From Hirsutella rhossiliensis (taxonomy: Eukaryota > Ascomycota > Sordariomycetes > Hypocreales > Ophiocordycipitaceae): 64,000 bases of DNA. The notes beneath the pieces were generated by a model that worked only from the letters and a program-made list of their open reading frames with translations, was not told where the DNA came from and did not search any database. The translations under genes and the position numbers were made by a program. Of the stretch, positions 31,952 to 44,457 are shown piece after piece. The stretch's first letter is position 1. Every line of letters begins with the position of its first letter. The DNA is taken from assembly GCF_020360975.1 (NCBI RefSeq), contig NW_025408674.1, forward strand, positions 1,116,001 to 1,180,000. The letters run 5' to 3'.

Positions 31952-34110
31952 TCTAGGGTCTGTCGTGGGAACTCTAACTGTCGGCGTGTTCTTGAGCGTT
32001 GCCTTACTTTTTCAGAAACAATGAATTTTCGTCTGGCGGGGACAGCTTAGACCGGCTGGAATGCGGCTCCGTGGCTGTACTGTAACGAATAACCGCAAGA
32101 GAATCTAGCATGCGTCCCACGGTCCGTCTCGGCCCTCTTCCCCCTTCCACTTTAGCGTTGATGCGCTATTGGCTGCCGTTGGCTGCCGGCCCCATGTAAC
32201 CTTGGCCCCCTGGCTCCCATCGACACACGCGGAAATGGCCTGTTTTGACTTTGGACTTTCTGCCGAGCTCTCCACTTTCCTTGCTAATTGGTTTGGAGCT
32301 GGAGGGTCTTCACAGCGCTGCATATGAGAGCGGATTTTGCCCGCGCTGCCGATGAAGTGTGGCGTGGCCAAACCGATGCAGAGTGCCCAATCCTAGCCAC
32401 GGGTCTGCAGGTTGAGGTAGCACTAGGTGTGCAGGGCTGTCGGGGCCCATTATGGCTACGAGATACGAATAGGAAGCGGTTCCGCTGCTTGTCTCACATT
32501 TGACTCCAGTGATCAGCGGGCCAAGAAGTGACACCCTCTTCGGGCCTTGCTCCTTTGAGTGCGCGAAGGCCGGTCTGAGGTTACCGGGCCCATATTAAGT
32601 CGAGACATATGCCTAAGCAAACTCTTGCTACTGATTGCTGCATTTGCTGGGATTAAGAAGTATTTGTTAAGCCGACGGTACCTAGTGTTTAGTGAGATTC
32701 GCGAGAGATACCAAGTATAGCTGCTATATGGTATGTTCATTGGCTAACATCTCTGTAAGTGACCTTCGACCGGCCTTCGCGCACTCAAAGGGATAGGGCG
32801 GGCTGACAGGTAATTAGCGTCATGCGCCAACCTGACGTGACTCAATTCAGGGCTGCAGATATAATCGTAGGCTTTAACCGTGCCGTACCTTCCTCTCTCA
32901 CCTTCTGCTCCACTTTCTCGTCCCCTGCAGAAACCTGTTTTTCCCTATAAGTGCAAAATATGGTCCAGGACGAGGAAGGCGGCGGCAATAAGAGTGCGTT
33001 TCCCGTTCCGCTTTGGTCCTTCATGGCTCGTGATTGGTGAGCCCTATCGTTGCATTGTTGGTCTGCTGTGCTGCTAATGGATCATCGCAGCCGTTGGTGG
33101 GCTCCACTTTAACATACTGGGATGCACTAGCGTATCACAGAGCATGAACCAGACGGGAGGAACGTCATCTGGGCGCTATGGAAGCTGAGTGCGATCGATA
33201 AGAGCTAGCGTAGGATTTTGAGAGTGACAGGTCAGTCTGCAGGTCCAGGCAGCATGCAAAACACATGTCTGTAGGTTAGTTGGTTCCCACCAACTGGAGC
33301 AACCCTACATACATTCGATGCGTAGCACGTGAATGCGGCTCGCTGTGCCTCCCTTCGCTCCACCTCTTATTGCGAAGCGGCAGTTGGGGCAGTATTACTC
33401 GTCTTCGCTTATCGATATGGAAGCCAAATAGCTCACGACTGTCGCCCGGTTCAGTTCAAAATACGACATGCTCACATGTAGACGCAGTCTTCGCCGAAAC
33501 GGGAGCCATGCGCCTCGTATATGCGTATGACTCCGTTACTAGTTGCAAGGCCGCAACAAACCAAGAACCAACAACCGGCCTTTAAGACCAATCGGAGGTG
33601 TCCCGGCCCTGTAGGGCCTTCACTGCCTACCTAACCATTATCCTTCAGCACGAGCGTGCATTTCCATAACCTGCTGCCATAGGTGTTAATAATGCCCTGC
33701 CTACCAATCAAGCCTGAGCAGCTGCGTCTCGGGCTTGCTATGGTGTCGTGCAGCCGTGCAATTCAACTACCTACCGATTATTTCGAGCGCCGTTTTGATC
33801 AAGTGTCATGAAAGCATCAGGGGATAGGTTCTGCCGTAAGAGATGAATGTACGGCTCACTGTTGTTGGATACTTACCTGTGATTGTCGAGTGTTTAAAAA
33901 TGGGCCACTAAGTTTTACCCTACTTAAGCAGCCTGGTGTGACGAGTGAGTCCGCGTGCATCTCGTGCAACCATTTCTAGGTTCTCGGAGATGAAGTGAGA
34001 CTGTTGGTCGAGAAGCATTGAGGAGGGGGCAGAACGGTATCAAGAGAGAAACAGTGTTGGAGCTACTGATGTAGGTGTCGAGTACTTATAGGCGTCGGCT
34101 GGAGACGTTT
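31952..34110. other. Gene-poor region containing a MITE
   Basis: Only short frames without protein character. It contains the inverted-repeat element at 32552-32791 and otherwise nothing recognisable; 33900-34110 is likely the promoter of the gene starting at 34143. Confidence 0.4.
32552..32791. mobile_element. MITE-like element with 24-bp terminal inverted repeats
   Basis: CCTTTGAGTGCGCGAA and the next 8 bases on the left are repeated exactly, inverted, at the right end (32768-32791). The inner bases (TGAGGTTAC versus GAAGGTCAC) are partly matched. Internal sequence is non-coding. No flanking target duplication could be recognised, so the superfamily is open. Confidence 0.7.
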
Positions 34111-34142
34111 TGATCTCTCTCTTCTACTGTTCACTTATAACG

Positions 34143-35263
34143 ATGTCAGACACCTATCAGTATCAAGTACAGCAGAGTGCTGTGGCGGATAACTCGCAAG
34201 ATTGCAGTTTGCTCCCGCAGCAGTATCCGGCCTTGCAACGCCCTCCCTACCCTTACCCCCGTCAGTATATAAACCACGTTCCACAACAGCACTCTGAACT
34301 CCCTGTTCAACAGCAGCACTCTGAGTCCCCTGCTCAACAGCATCCTTCATTTCTGCCGCCATGCATTATGCAAGCTTTCACCTCTAGCCTTCAGTACGTA
34401 TTCTACCCTGCGTGAGTATGTCAATCGCTGATGGGCCTACGTAGAGGTCAAGCTGGGATCCCTGGGAGCCAGCTTCAGTGCACGGATTCTCTTGGCATCA
34501 TGGCTGGGGATGAAACCAACTTCTCGAATATAACACGTACCCACTTCCATGGCGAACATAGCAACGATTGGAACATTTACCACACCGACAATATCGATAA
34601 CGACGGAGCGCTAGGCTCAGCGATGTGTGATCAGCGGAAAATGATCGGCTAGGCCAACGAGGCTTATTTGAACAAAGGCACCACTCGCTCCTCTGCCTCA
34701 TCAACAGTTTTTATCTGGTGAATACCTAATCGAGGCCAAGAGCCCCGATATTTTGGCTCGCCAAGGCCAAAAAGTCCACGTAAAGGACGTCGCCGTCGGA
34801 AGCGAGCCCTGACATCCTCCCGACAAGATCGTGGGCTTGACAGCGAAGAGGTCCTCAGGTATGCTTGGAACATTCCATGCAATAATCTGACCGGCAACGC
34901 AACGAACTGATCGGAAGTCGCTGACGTTTGACCAGTTCACCCCGCAAAGAAGTATCTAGTTTGCGAGACGACGCAGTCAACAAGTATTGCGCGTGGCAGT
35001 GTACAAAGGTCCGAAGCTCGATCCAGAAACAAAACTATGATCTGGCACGGGGGTTGACCATAGATCATGGACTTGATCTTGAGCTACTACAAATTAACCA
35101 GGACAGCGCAGTCCGGTTATATATGAGACACGGAGTGGTTGAGGGCGTGGCGTTTCGCTGGGTTCATGATATTGGGGCTTTTCTAGACCAGTCTTCTGAA
35201 GGAAACAATCTCCAGCGCGAGATCCTCAGTAAGAACACTCTGGGATCTGGACTTGACGATTAG
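34143..35263 (+). CDS. Putative Q/P-rich protein with conserved C-terminal domain, multi-exon
   Basis: Likely one gene. Exon 1 (34143 to about 34411) encodes a Gln/Pro-rich N-terminus with repeats such as QQHSELPVQ and ends at a good donor GTGAGTATG (34412). A middle exon ending at 34858 encodes a very basic stretch (KGRRRRKRAL) and DSEEVL, with donor GTATGC. The last exon starts at 34927 and ends at 35263; the splice keeps the frame. It carries a domain with YCAWQCTKV, LDLELLQINQD and HGVVEGVAFRWV that I recognise as a recurring C-terminal module of uncharacterised fungal proteins. The basic stretch could be a nuclear localisation signal. A second gene at 52880-53863 has a similar Q-rich plus basic layout. 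Confidence 0.45.
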
Positions 35264-36079
35264 GGGGCTGGCAAGCCTGTGATTTAAAAACGGAAGAAAA
35301 TGTTTACAGGGCACTGGATAAAACGAGCACTGAGCCCCACTGTACAAGAATAAGGAAGATGCTCTCTGCAGATGCTTATTACTGAGCCTTGTAATGATGA
35401 TCTGTGGCGACCCCACGCGTCACTCTGCCCCGCGTTTTCTTATTAACAGATCTGGGGACGCTGAGCCTGAGCACCGCTATACGGTGTGTTCGGGTTTGCG
35501 ACTTCAATAGAAGAATGTAGACCAACCTCAAGGTATTTGTGGCTGTTATCAGTGTGATTTATCCGTACCTCCCGCCATATTGGCTCTATGCCTACAACTA
35601 CCATAGACCGTCGAGGTACGTACATGCAGCACATCGTCCAACTCTCCCTGTAAAAATTCTGTCCCTGGAGCTGTTAGCGGCTTGCTAGCTGGGGTCAGAT
35701 TTACAGCGCTTCAGCTGCGGGGTCCATCGTGGCCCTAACAGCACAGAGGAAAACCTTAGGAGAGTTCATATTCCTCTGCGAAGCCGGTCTCGACAACACG
35801 TCCACTCGGACCTCATGGCTCTCTTCGGAACCAAGGAGCTGTGGGTATTGGAAGGTCCGCCCTTCTAAACAACGGTGGCTGGTCGCGGAGGTTTTTCTCC
35901 TGAAGGCAAGCTGCGCGACAGCCTCTGATTCCTTCTGAGGGGTTTCCTACCGCCGCTCCTCGCTAAGTCCATCGCTTGGTTACCGGAGCATGGACTGCGG
36001 CAGCAGTCTTAGCAGCGAGCGAGATAATCCTGACCAGGAAAACCAAGGGTTGACCATTGTGGCAATTGCCACGCGCCTG
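35264..36079. other. Intergenic, no gene supported
   Basis: No protein-like frame. GGGGACGCTGAGCCTGAGC at 35454 resembles the repeated terminus GGACGCT(A/G)A(A/G)CCT seen at 48552 and 48771, so a scrap of that repeat family may be present. Confidence 0.3.
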
Positions 36080-36405
36080 GAAGTCGCGCTGACGGGAGAC
36101 AGGCTTCGACAAGGAGCGCCAAAGAGCCTACGAAATGCTGGATGGACATTTGGGAGGACTGGCCGCGGGGGCTCTGGTCACTTGTATTGACGTTGTATTG
36201 ACGTGCTCAGCGACAACCTACCGTCGGGCGTAGAGAGCCGCCTCCAGGGATCCACCTCGACAGCTTGCCTTTGCGAGGCCTTGCAGGGAGTACTGGGTGC
36301 CCTTTCGGTGGCAGGAATTTTAGATAGTCTAGCTCAGCACGTCCTGTGCCCCGTCTCGGGGACCTGAGCGGCCTGAAGGCCGCTGGACAAAAAATACACA
36401 CATGT
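36080..36405 (+). mobile_element. Tad-type LINE 3' end, degenerate copy
   Basis: Aligns by eye to the 3' end of the LINE at 48978-49751: TGACGGGAGACAGGCTTCGAC, AAATGCTGGATGG and, most clearly, CTAGCTCAGCACGTCCTGTG, then GGACCTGAGCGGCC and GGCCGCTGGAC followed by AAAATACACACATG. Coding content is gone. No target duplication seen. Confidence 0.65.
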
Positions 36406-37680
36406 CAAGTTCTCAACGTGTTACCCAGCCTCAAAGCACTGGCTGGTGTTATACTCAGGAAGGGATGCCTGGCTTTGAAACAAATTTTGGGATCATCTCG
36501 TCACGGAACAGGCTGTTTGGATAGTTGCTTCTGTAGGGCTCGTGACATCGAAAGAGCTACCATCAGAGGACGACCACTTCGGAGTTCAAATCCTCTCAAT
36601 TTCAGTCGAATTCTGCGAATAGTTGCTCGCTGCAGGAAGCTATTTTCGCGATGTCAATATGTGAGCGGACGTCAAGAACGAGAGTCTTAATATGCTTGTG
36701 TTGGGTCATACAATCTGGAGGCATTTCGTTCTTGGCATTACCGGACGATTCGAAGTGTGTCGGTGAAAGTGGAAGAAGTGGGGAAAATTCCCGCGACCAG
36801 CGGCGGGGTCGCTACTCTACCCATCGTCCAAAGGCCAGCCAGCCGCTGTCGAATCGAGTTGACAAAGTGCCGGATACCTAGAGAACCGAGCGCTGTGCGA
36901 CAGGTAAATGCTCGTGCTTTCAAGTTCCAATACGAGAAAATGCACATGCGTTTTCGCCCCATATACAGTATCGGTCACCATCCGAGCCCTTCCGCACAGA
37001 AGCCAAGTCGGCGGATTATGGCCGAGACAGCAAACCAACAGAACTTATCGCAAGACCGCCGAGTATATCCCTTAGTTGGGAAGCAAACAGCAGTGGTGGA
37101 GTGCACCCCCTATGCAGCTCCCAGGGTGTGCCAGCCGCTACACCAACGGCCCCAGCAGACCTGTGGAGATTTCCCTTACCCAGGAGGCCACGGGGGACTA
37201 AAGACGTGATTGCGACTGTGTTCGACCGTCCGACCTCCGTGCTGCGATATGCCAGTCCGCATTATTTGTTTCGGGAGCTTCGGGTAGTTTGGTGCTGTCT
37301 GAATTCATCAAGTTAAAAGAGAGAATTACACTATGCGGTTCCGCTGGTTGGGCTAGGTCCTCACACCTCAAGAATCAAGGCTGACCAACTGCAGGGCATA
37401 CCCACCTTGGTTCCCACCCCCCCACAAACCTATCGGATATTCGGACCAGATTGCCGCTGGCAGGTGCAGCACATTTGAACGCTGGAGCCTGAAAGATGTG
37501 GACAAGCGCGAAGTGTTTGCTTGTAACAGTACATCAATACCATGCTACTGTACCATGTGGCCATTCTCTCCAGAGACCAAACCGCAATAAATACCATGTT
37601 TCGTCGCGTGCTCAATTTCTACGTTCCATACTTGGTCCGCACCATCATAATAAGTCCGAACCTCAATTCATCACGTCTTG
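36406..37680. other. Intergenic region, nothing recognised
   Basis: Short frames only. 36757-37209 is open on the plus strand for 150 codons but has no domain or typical amino-acid composition, so it is not called. Confidence 0.35.
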
Positions 37681-37686
37681 TTGATC

Positions 37687-40253
37687 ATGGCTATGACGAT
37701 TCCGTCCAGTTCTCGCATCTTTCAACAAATCGAAGATATACAAATTCGAATTTCACAGTGCGAGCAAGAATTAAAGTCCCACAAGTCACCACGATTCGAG
37801 TATGAGGAGAGACTGACCGATGTCAACACCCGCATTGATGAGGCTTGGGAACGTCTGTTTTCAGGTCAAAGCCCGATCGATCGTTCCGAGCTCCAGAGCA
37901 AGATTCTGAATTATGGCCGTGAGTTGGAGAGGATTGAAAGTGAACATAAAGAGGGCCTCGAGCTGCAGAGGCTTCTTACCAGCGTCGTATCGATGCTGTT
38001 TGGAAAGACTCTTGCAAAGGGCTTATCGCAGTATTGGAATCTATGCTGCTTCCAAATACACCGCAAGAAGCAGAAGACAGGGAGCTCCAGCAAACACTTC
38101 CGAATGGGTCAACTAGAGATCAGCCGAAAGGCTCTCAACCGGCAACACCCGTCGAATCAGTTGGGCGTCGTGGGCCTCCTGGGGGGCCTTGCACGGAGAC
38201 CACTGACACCTGCGGCAAAAGCAACAGGGTAAGTTGCCCATGCCCGACCGAAAAGGACTATATTGACGAATCAAGCCTAAACGAAGGCTCGATAGGATGA
38301 TTCAGCCGCAGTGGAAGAGGCGACGAATCACTGAGAGCCAAGAGCGGCATAGTGACGATTCACTGAACGAGAATGACGGGCAGTTGCAGGATGATATAGC
38401 CAGATCTCTCACCCTGGCGAAGTCTACCTTGCTTTCAAATCCGACGCCTGGTCGCCAGTACTTCTCTTGCCCACAGACAATTTGCACGATGTTGGCCTTC
38501 CAATTACAATCGAGGCATTGGGTCTGACGAAAAACGTCCCGCACTGTTATGAGTACGACCGGGAAGAGAAAAGCTTTCGATGGCGAAAGGAGTACGAGGG
38601 TGGCGGACGTCTTTTCGCAGAGCGGCAATACCCCATCATATTTTTTGATTGCTTGATTTTCCGGAGAGAAGCTCAGTCGGCTGGGTCGCTGCCAGAGACC
38701 TCCGAAGCTTCGACTTAATGGATGCCAATATTGACAAGCGCATCAAACACGTCGGGCGGGTTCGCCAGTTTGTCAATGAGCGGGAAAAGTCACGAGCAAA
38801 GGATAAGGATGATGCATCTGCCTCTCAACGAGCAAGGTCTGTTGATGGTGAGTCCCTGGTCTTGATGAGAAACCTCAATTCTAACACACTATTCCCAGGT
38901 GACGATACTAGGAGCTTAGGGGCTTTCCGTCTGACGCCCAAAACCAGCTGCGGAGATCAATCTCAGTCAGGTGAAATCGGATTATGCGCGGCCAAAAAGG
39001 ACCCGAAGGTCTCAATCGACGGGGAATGCTCAACTGACGATTCGGAACCAAGACTTGGGTGCGATCCCAATCGAGAAACAGCGAGCTGCCCCCAATCTGA
39101 GCAGGATCGCGATGGCGACCGCCCAAGGAGGACTTCGGTCTTGCACCTCATTCGAAGGCTCCCATATCAACTATGGGTTCGACCTCAGGATCTGACGATG
39201 GTACTCCATGCAGCGAAGGGATTACGAGGTCACGCCTGCAGGATCATCTTGCTTCTGATACTACGATTATAGTGCGCGATGAGCGGCCACCAAACACTGC
39301 CCAAGACGGACCTGAGCAAATTTTGTTGGACCACGGTACGTCGGTGTCGCACTGGGAAAAAACAAGGAGACTCTGACTAGATACTAGACGAAGCTAGAAC
39401 TGCGACGCCTCAACACCATTCGAAGGCGACGGCCGATGCGCAGAATTCGTCACGCTTCTACGAAATCCTGGATGTTGAGCCTAACAGCGAGCGAGAAGCT
39501 CAACCCAATGGGCCGGACGTGGGACGCCAACTTGAGGGTGTTGGCGCTAATGATTGTCTGCCTCATACAAACTCTCAGACTGCTACTGCACCTACATCCA
39601 CGTCAGATTTGGATGATTGTGAATACGAGAAACAAGCTCTTCAACCCGAAGACATGGATAAACTTTGCAGTGACGGGTTGCGATTGGCTACTGCGACGCG
39701 GACGTCTCAAGGTTTCCTTCAACTAGCGACAAATCGGGAAGGACTGGCATTACGCGCACACCCCTTACAAACGTTGAGACCCACTATTTTCAGGTACCAG
39801 CAAGCTAAGTTTGTGACCCAGACACGGGACAATGGCGACGAACAGTCTGGAGACGTAAATCAGTGTTTGCGGCTGCGAGACAACGCGGCTCTGCGGCGCC
39901 ATGAAGACTCGCTGGCATTCCTGGACGGACCTGACTCTAGTGAGTACACAGTCAGCCTCGTCAGATCTCAAATCATTGATATGGGGCGACTGACACGTAC
40001 ACCGCTATATATGTTATGGCAGTGACGCAGCAACCTAACTATTCGATGACGTCCAGATTTAATGGATGGCCCCAACTTCTCCACAGAATCTTCTTACGGA
40101 ATTGACTCAAGTCTCAGGGTGGAAGATCCTGGCCCACATGTATTCATGGATCGTTACAAAATGTATTGTTGCCCCTTGAGTTGTGATAATAAGTGGCGAT
40201 ATTTGGCCTGGTTTACGAAGCATTTGCTGCGTCATCACTCCGAAATACAGTAG
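37687..40253 (+). pseudogene. Decayed conserved fungal gene: coiled coil, PWWP-like module, zinc-finger-like end
   Basis: Protein-like frames follow one another on the plus strand. From ATG 37687: IFQQIEDIQIRISQCEQEL and a long coiled coil to about 37990. A frame change near 37985 leads to RRIDAVWKDSCKGLIAVL. Near 38410-38650 a frame reads GEVYLAFKSDAWSPVLLLP, LHDVGLPITIEALGL and RWRKEYEGGG; the GEVYLA/WSPVLLLP opening is PWWP-like. A one-base change in a T run near 38645 leads to SSVGWVAARDLRSF and a Lys/Arg-rich helix. Low-complexity sequence with possible introns follows (38850-40020), and 40143-40253 ends with CCPLSCDNKWR and KHLLRHH, zinc-finger-like. I associate this order with an uncharacterised family of fungal, probably nuclear, proteins. 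Several frameshifts make it a likely pseudogene. Confidence 0.5.
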
Positions 40254-41814
40254 ATGCTGTCTAGCTGTTTTTTTTTACTGCACATTGCTAAACTTCCATT
40301 GATTGAAATATGCCACATCAGCCATGCTAGCAGCGGTGCTGTTGTGATGTGCATCTCACTTTTGGCTGGGTGGTCCATGCGACAAAGTTCTCTGCGGACT
40401 ACTATGCCCTGCTCTACCAGCTGCAGATTATCTTGGATGATAATAAGTCCGCCTTACGACGAAGAGATATAGCCGCCAAGTGTAAGTGAGAAGATAAGAG
40501 AAGAGAAAGAGGTGGAAGATGTGGGGTGCTTGGCGACTGATAGTAGACGTCAACCCCAAGAACCGGTATTAAGGCAAGTTCGCCCTGCCGCCTGGAAGTG
40601 GGAAGTTGTTGGAGTGATGCTGTACAATAAGTAAGTCCTGTCGATACTTCTCACCTTGGGAGCATTTCGGCGTTTTCGTATGGGATGGAGACGCCAACGA
40701 TCTGACCTGCCCGCCAGGGCGGCCACGATTATCTCACGGAGGATGAGCCGAGCAAGCATGAAGATCGGGGACTGAAGAACTCTTGATTCTATATATAAGT
40801 GATAGTGAGAAGTTGGCTTCTTATACTTGTGACGTTGGGTTGAGTGCCGATATCGCCACTCAGGCAGCCTAGATGACGATGTCATCTAGAAGGTTCGAAT
40901 CCATCACTAATATGGCAGTACGAACAGCCACGACCTAAAATATGGGCCAGCTGTGCGAATATGGAAATCAGATTGTTGGAGGCTGATACATCCTGTGTGA
41001 CAATGTTCATTATCTGGTTAAACGGAGACAATGAGGAAGGCTACCCCATCGAAGTCTTCAATGAACGCGGCTGTAGGGTTCAGTCGACTTACGTTTCAGC
41101 AAGTAAGAAGCGCTATGCCGTTACGTGTGCTTCGTCTCCTACATAGAACAACGACCTTGGTGCCCGAGCCTGTCCGAATCTCACGTTAATGCTAAACAGT
41201 AGCGCAAATGCCGAGGCCTCCAGCCCCGACACCAGTTGGAGAAATCGTTCCGTGGTATCAGACAATAAATGGCGAGCGACCCGACGATGAGTCGATGACC
41301 CGGCATACTGTACCAGTACCACCCATAGGTTCTCGCACCTCGTGATGATCCTAGGGTGAGTCCCCATGTGTTCTCGCCGTGCGGTGATCAAGCCGACAGA
41401 CGGGATGCGGCGGTGCGAGTGGATTTTGGATGCGACAAGACAGCAGCAGGATCGCAGCTTGTCTCGCAACACCTTCTCAAAAAGCCGCCCCACTGCAGCC
41501 GGTACGGGATCCTTACACCATCTTCTACAGATAATGATTGCCGGACCTACAGAGTTCTTGTCCCTCACGTATTGCAACGTCGGGGGCGGCGGGGTAAAAC
41601 CGTCTTGGGTCCCTTACAATGCCGTTTTACAAGCCGTCAAACCACACCCAAACAGGCACTAAATGTCTTGAAGTTCCGGCAAGTCGCTGCGCAACAGCCG
41701 GAAGGCCTCCTCCCGACCATCTTTTTGGAGTAGTGGTGTCGTTACGGTACAGTGAGGCTCAGGTGCACAGCACCGAGTTTTAGTGCCCACTAAACTCGGA
41801 ATTAAATCCTACGC
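40254..41814. other. Intergenic, with a perfect 9-bp-stem palindrome
   Basis: CTAGATGAC GAT GTCATCTAG at 40869-40889 is a perfect fold-back. Near 41750 the sequence TACAGTGAGGCTCAGG resembles a TA-plus-CAGT terminus of the Tc1-like repeat discussed at 47650. No gene supported. Confidence 0.4.
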
Positions 41815-42119
41815 TGTTGCTCTCACGAAGAAAGTTTGCAGAAAGGGCATTCTGTGTAGTTTCATTGTATTCCTTGTCTCTCTCCTTCTCCCTTTCTGGC
41901 TTAAACCCAAGCCCCTATTTATATCCCTCTTTCGTAGTAAAGGTAATGTGTTCAGGGAGGCTGGGGACCTGGGGGTCCCCAGCCTCTCGACTGGAGATGT
42001 TCCAGTCTTTAAGAGGAGCTTTCCAGCCTCCTCGTTCAGACCTGGTTATCAGCTCCCTTGCTGCCCTAGCTACCCATGGGTGACCTGGTTGACTCGACCA
42101 TGGGCCGTTCTTCGCGACA
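41815..42119 (+). repeat. LTR-like repeat, copy 1
   Basis: 305 bp, begins TGTTGCTCTCACG and ends TTCTTCGCGACA. It matches 47762-48062 over its whole length with few differences. Features of an LTR or promoter-bearing repeat: TATA-like CTATTTATATCC, then a perfect hairpin GGCTGGGGACC/GGTCCCCAGCC, and CCCATGG...CCATGGG near the end. No internal coding region or partner LTR nearby, so a solo LTR is the simplest reading. Confidence 0.75.
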
Positions 42120-43149
42120 GTTGCAGGGCCTTATGTAATTGTCAACTGCGTGAGTTTTGCAAGAAAATTGGCCAAACCGAAATGCCATTCTGTCGGGATG
42201 GATGCCACACTTGACGAGGGCATGAGCGTATCATTGGTAAGTCAACACACTGCAGCCAAGACCTGCTACAGGCGATGAACGCCACTCGTAGCGAAGCTCC
42301 AGAACACAATGCTCAGAATTTCTTTACGTATTACTTCGTGAATTCGGAAGGAGGTCAATTTGTGAGTACCTACCAGCCCACGGCATTCCATGTTGTGATG
42401 TCCAGCCAAGAGTGGTCTACGCGACGGCATCCATAAAAAAAATTAGCCAAAGTTAGCTGTTGATGTCGAGAAGAAGGTCCGAACGAGTTGACGTCTCTAG
42501 GTCTCTCTAGGTAATACAGCTTGAAACCAGGTAAGAAGGGAAGTCTGCAGACTGTTATTTATTCTTCCTAGACCACTGAGGGGTCCGGAGGATCTCCTAT
42601 TCGAACGGGGACCCTTGAGGAGTCCGGCATAACTATCACTGGCTCGGGGACCTCGAGAGACTGAACTATCGATCCAAAAGCTAGCAGAGCTATTTGATCG
42701 GGGAGATGGAGCTGATGTTGCTGACGTAGATGACTTACGTGGCCTTCAGTAAGTGGCAAGAAGTGCCCTCTTCCTGATAGAATGTATACTATACCTGAAA
42801 ACGGGATATCAACTTGGGAGAAGCTTGAGGATACAAAGGGGCTGTTTGGACGGGAAAAGGGCAACTGGGGCAGAGCAATCAACACATGCACATCACAGAC
42901 TATCAGATCATCTGGGAATCTACCTACGAAATGTCCCTTTATTCACTTTTATGCCCACTTTGATCTCTCCTTCGCGATAGTTGATCTACACTTCTTGGTA
43001 CGACATACGACCCATCCAGTGATGAGACGAATGAGTGCCTAAGCCCAAATATATTTGAGAACAGGGGCGAGATTAAGCACAAAAGACATAACTTGCAGCT
43101 CATCTAGATTGAACATATAGATCTTCACGTACGAAGCGACCGTGGTTAA
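42120..43149. other. Intergenic, no gene supported
   Basis: Short frames on both strands without domain or typical protein composition. Nothing else was seen. Confidence 0.4.
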
Positions 43150-43593
43150 ATGGAAAATAGTATTTCTTCCGCTGGATTTGCGCAACTTCGTCAAAAGGAG
43201 TCGCAGCGGGCAACTACTCGAGGAGTCGCCCCAATGAAGACAGCGCACATTCAAATACCCGACAGTGTCTTGCGACTGGCTCATGCTAGACGTCGAGTTT
43301 TTGTCATGTATGAGACCGATAAGAGAATTCGGTCTAGTAAAGACGACAGAAGGAAGCAAGCAAGAGCTCGAATGTCTCGAAGGAGAGTCACCACAAAGCG
43401 GGAGCTTCGCAGCCGAGGTCGAAAAGCAGAAGCCACACTTCGGCTAACATCGTGGTTCCTCTCCGCTCTAGCGAGCCGGGAAAACGCATGTTCAGTGGTG
43501 GCACAGGAAAGCGACAGAAGCAGGCACGAGGCTGAAGAGGCAATTTCCAAGTGTAAACAAGAAACGATAGAAGCAATACGAACCTTTGTGTAG
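43150..43593 (+). CDS. Small basic, coiled-coil-like hypothetical protein
   Basis: 147-aa open frame starting at ATG 43150. It has an Arg/Lys-rich middle (DDRRKQARARMSRRR) and a helical C-terminus (RHEAEEAISKCKQETIEAI) that could form a coiled coil. No family recognised. Overlapping frames of similar length exist, so it may not be a gene. Confidence 0.3.
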   Translation: MENSISSAGFAQLRQKESQRATTRGVAPMKTAHIQIPDSVLRLAHARRRVFVMYETDKRIRSSKDDRRKQARARMSRRRVTTKRELRSRGRKAEATLRLTSWFLSALASRENACSVVAQESDRSRHEAEEAISKCKQETIEAIRTFV

Positions 43594-44457
43594 GATTTTC
43601 CGAACATGATGCTTAACTCTTAGTCTACCGGTATGCCTCTGTTTTGCATACTTGATACGGAGGAGTCGAAAACAGCAGGTATACCTCCCCATTTGCGCTA
43701 TAACGCATCTAAAATTCACTGCGCTGAGGCGAACGTACATGATAAGCGCGTGAAACGCAACGAAAAGTCACCCGCTGATGGATCCTTTTCGAAAGATCTT
43801 GAAAGATGAATCTCCAACCTCATCCTGATAGAGCTCCATGGTAGTGAAGTAGAGAAAGGGGGGAAGCGCTTTCGCGTCTTGAAAGCCCCTCACACTACCC
43901 CCCTCTTTTCTGGTGGCAGATCTGCGGTCAACTCGTGCCTTGGCTAATCCATAAAACATATAAGGAACTATTATTTCTACACTACGTGTTGGCCTACACG
44001 TTTACTGGGGCGTAACGGTTACCTGACAAATATCGTTGCGTTGCCCCCCCTCAGGATTTATCTCACCTTAAAATCAGCCTTTATTAGCCACAGAAGGTGC
44101 CAATTTAACAGACAAGTCAGCCTATCAATTTGTCTGCTGCGTGCGGAGCAATACAGTATGCAAGCCGGGCGCGAAAGCTTGTGAGTGTTTCTACCCAGTG
44201 AGGCAGAACTGGCGACCAAACCATTTTATTCGTCGCTATCGCACAAATCCGAGAGATGCAAAGTCATTTACTCACCTTTCAACCTCGGCAATCCAGACAA
44301 GCTCGCCGCAGTCGCCTTCAGACTTCTATCTTCATCCGTCACGAACTACGTATTCCCAAACTCGGACGTAGGTGTCGCCGTGGGTCAGTGGGCTTGAGCT
44401 CTAGTTCCTCGCGTTCTAATTCTTTGCGCCCAAACTGACGCCGTCGGCAGTCTCGAA
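43594..44457. other. Intergenic, upstream of the cyclin
   Basis: No supported gene. The stretch just before 44458 would be the cyclin promoter. Small frames at 44141-44400 have no protein character. Confidence 0.35.

Noticed and set aside
36540..36620. tRNA-like GAGTTCAAATCCTCT
   Set aside because: T-stem has mismatches and no partner acceptor or anticodon arm was found.
36757..37209. 150-codon plus frame
   Set aside because: Composition is random and no intron or domain was found.
40800..40915. Possible tRNA (T-loop-like GGTTCGAATCC after a 9-bp hairpin)
   Set aside because: No acceptor stem, D-arm or U33 could be fitted; the hairpin is better read as a palindrome.
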